A DNA stretch of 64,000 nucleotides from JAMLIN01 sp964476625 (GTDB lineage: Bacteria; Pseudomonadota; Gammaproteobacteria; Burkholderiales; Burkholderiaceae_E), in NCBI GenBank assembly GCA_964476625.1, contig CAYZBJ010000007.1:1-64000 (forward strand). The letters run 5' to 3'. How positions within the stretch are numbered: the stretch's first letter is position 1; every line of letters begins with the position of its first letter. The position numbers were made by a program, and so were the translations under genes. Shown here piece by piece: positions 63,602 through 64,000 of the stretch. The notes under the pieces were generated by a model. That model did not search any database and was not told the origin of the DNA. It was given only the letters and a program-made list of their open reading frames with translations.

Positions 63602-64000
63602 CAGTCGCTCAGGACCCAGGTGTCCTTGACCCCGCCGCCCTGGCTCGAGTTGACCACCAGGGAGCCTTCGGTCAGCGCGACGCGGGTCAGGCCGCCGGGG
63701 ACCAGGCGGATCTCATCGCCGACCAGGCAGTACGGTCGCAGGTCGACGTGGCGCGGCGCGATCCCGTTGTCGACATAGGTCGGACAACACGACAGCGCGA
63801 GCGTCGGCTGCGCGATGAAATCACCCGGCGCGGCGTCCAGGCGCGCCCGATAGGCCTCGCGCTCGGCGGCGCTGGCGCTCGGGCCGACCAGCATGCCGTA
63901 GCCACCCGATCCGTGGACTTCCTTCACCACGAGTTCATCGAGATGTTCACGGACATAGGCGAGCGCGTCCGGCTCGCCGCAGCGCCAGGTCGGGACATTG
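63601..64000 (-). CDS. Circularly permuted ATP-grasp protein (type 2), 3' part
   Basis: Only the last 133 codons are in the window and the gene continues past its end. The visible part shows LVVKEVHGSGGYGMLVGP, an ATP-grasp nucleotide loop, and LSCCPTYVDNGIAPRHVDLRPYCLVG and SLVVNSSQGGGVKDTWVL, matching the C-terminus of the DUF404/DUF407 group (COG2308). This is predicted to ligate amino acids or peptides using ATP. It heads the alpha-E and transglutaminase genes, all overlapping or nearly so. Confidence 0.9.
   Translation of the reverse strand, partial: NVPTWRCGEPDALAYVREHLDELVVKEVHGSGGYGMLVGPSASAAEREAYRARLDAAPGDFIAQPTLALSCCPTYVDNGIAPRHVDLRPYCLVGDEIRLVPGGLTRVALTEGSLVVNSSQGGGVKDTWVLSD

Overview
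The window is a GC-rich, gene-dense bacterial chromosome segment. Gene content and neighbourhoods point to a betaproteobacterium, most likely Burkholderiales. The evidence is a MnmE-free housekeeping set with the order rpfE-recJ-prfB-lysS, the acs/DUF4212/VC_2705-type symporter operon, a class I fumarase, 3-hydroxybutyrate dehydrogenase and several TRAP transporters. This placement is an inference from gene content, not from a phylogeny. Two runs of ten N mark scaffold gaps, and one is flanked by an inverted strain-variant copy, so the source is probably a metagenome or draft assembly.

Layout. 0-4.8 kb: parC and parE (topoisomerase IV) on the minus strand, with a divergent small DMT/SMR-like membrane protein closed by a strong hairpin. 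4.8-9.4 kb: a DctPQM-type TRAP transporter preceded by a CaiB/BaiF CoA-transferase. 9.7-11.2 kb: an accessory spot at tRNA-Ser(GGA), made of a HigBA toxin-antitoxin pair with a clear promoter/operator and the fused stumps of a prophage (P4-type integrase N-terminus and tail tape-measure C-terminus). 11.2-16.0 kb: an acetate-uptake operon (acs, membrane protein, DUF4212, sodium:solute symporter). 16.2-27.8 kb: fumarase, amidase, MFS permease, YdcF-like protein, propionyl-CoA synthetase, an NlpC/P60 hydrolase with repeats, an iron-binding ABC periplasmic protein with a Fur-like box, RidA, an alpha/beta hydrolase and 3-hydroxybutyrate dehydrogenase.

27.6-43 kb is core informational machinery: comEC-tatD-lolD-lolC (minus strand), rpfE-recJ-prfB-lysS-DUF2007 (plus strand; prfB carries the classic +1 programmed frameshift), then iscA-iscR with an IscR operator, a low-molecular-weight phosphatase and uvrB. 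43-46.3 kb: an aromatic/aspartate aminotransferase, a CoA-transferase-like two-subunit enzyme, and tRNA-Asn(GTT). 46.7-50.1 kb: a small redox module (ECF sigma factor, Tat-exported ferritin-like protein, monohaem and dihaem cytochromes c) behind a candidate autoregulated ECF promoter. 50.2-55.6 kb: a metallophosphoesterase/acetyltransferase pair and a DUF2946-TonB receptor-PepSY metal-uptake set. 55.7-59.3 kb: a TAXI-TRAP transporter with DUF1850. 59.3-64 kb: a phospholipase D/cardiolipin synthase-like protein with an unrecognised partner, and a transglutaminase/alpha-E/ATP-grasp cluster that runs off the end.

Taken together the segment describes a heterotroph that lives on organic acids. Acetate, propionate and 3-hydroxybutyrate are taken up and activated to CoA thioesters, and two TRAP systems import further carboxylates. 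The most interesting material is the ECF-ferritin-cytochrome module, the CoA-transferase homologue that appears to lack the catalytic glutamate, the prophage scar next to higBA, and the two assembly artefacts that break acs and lysS.
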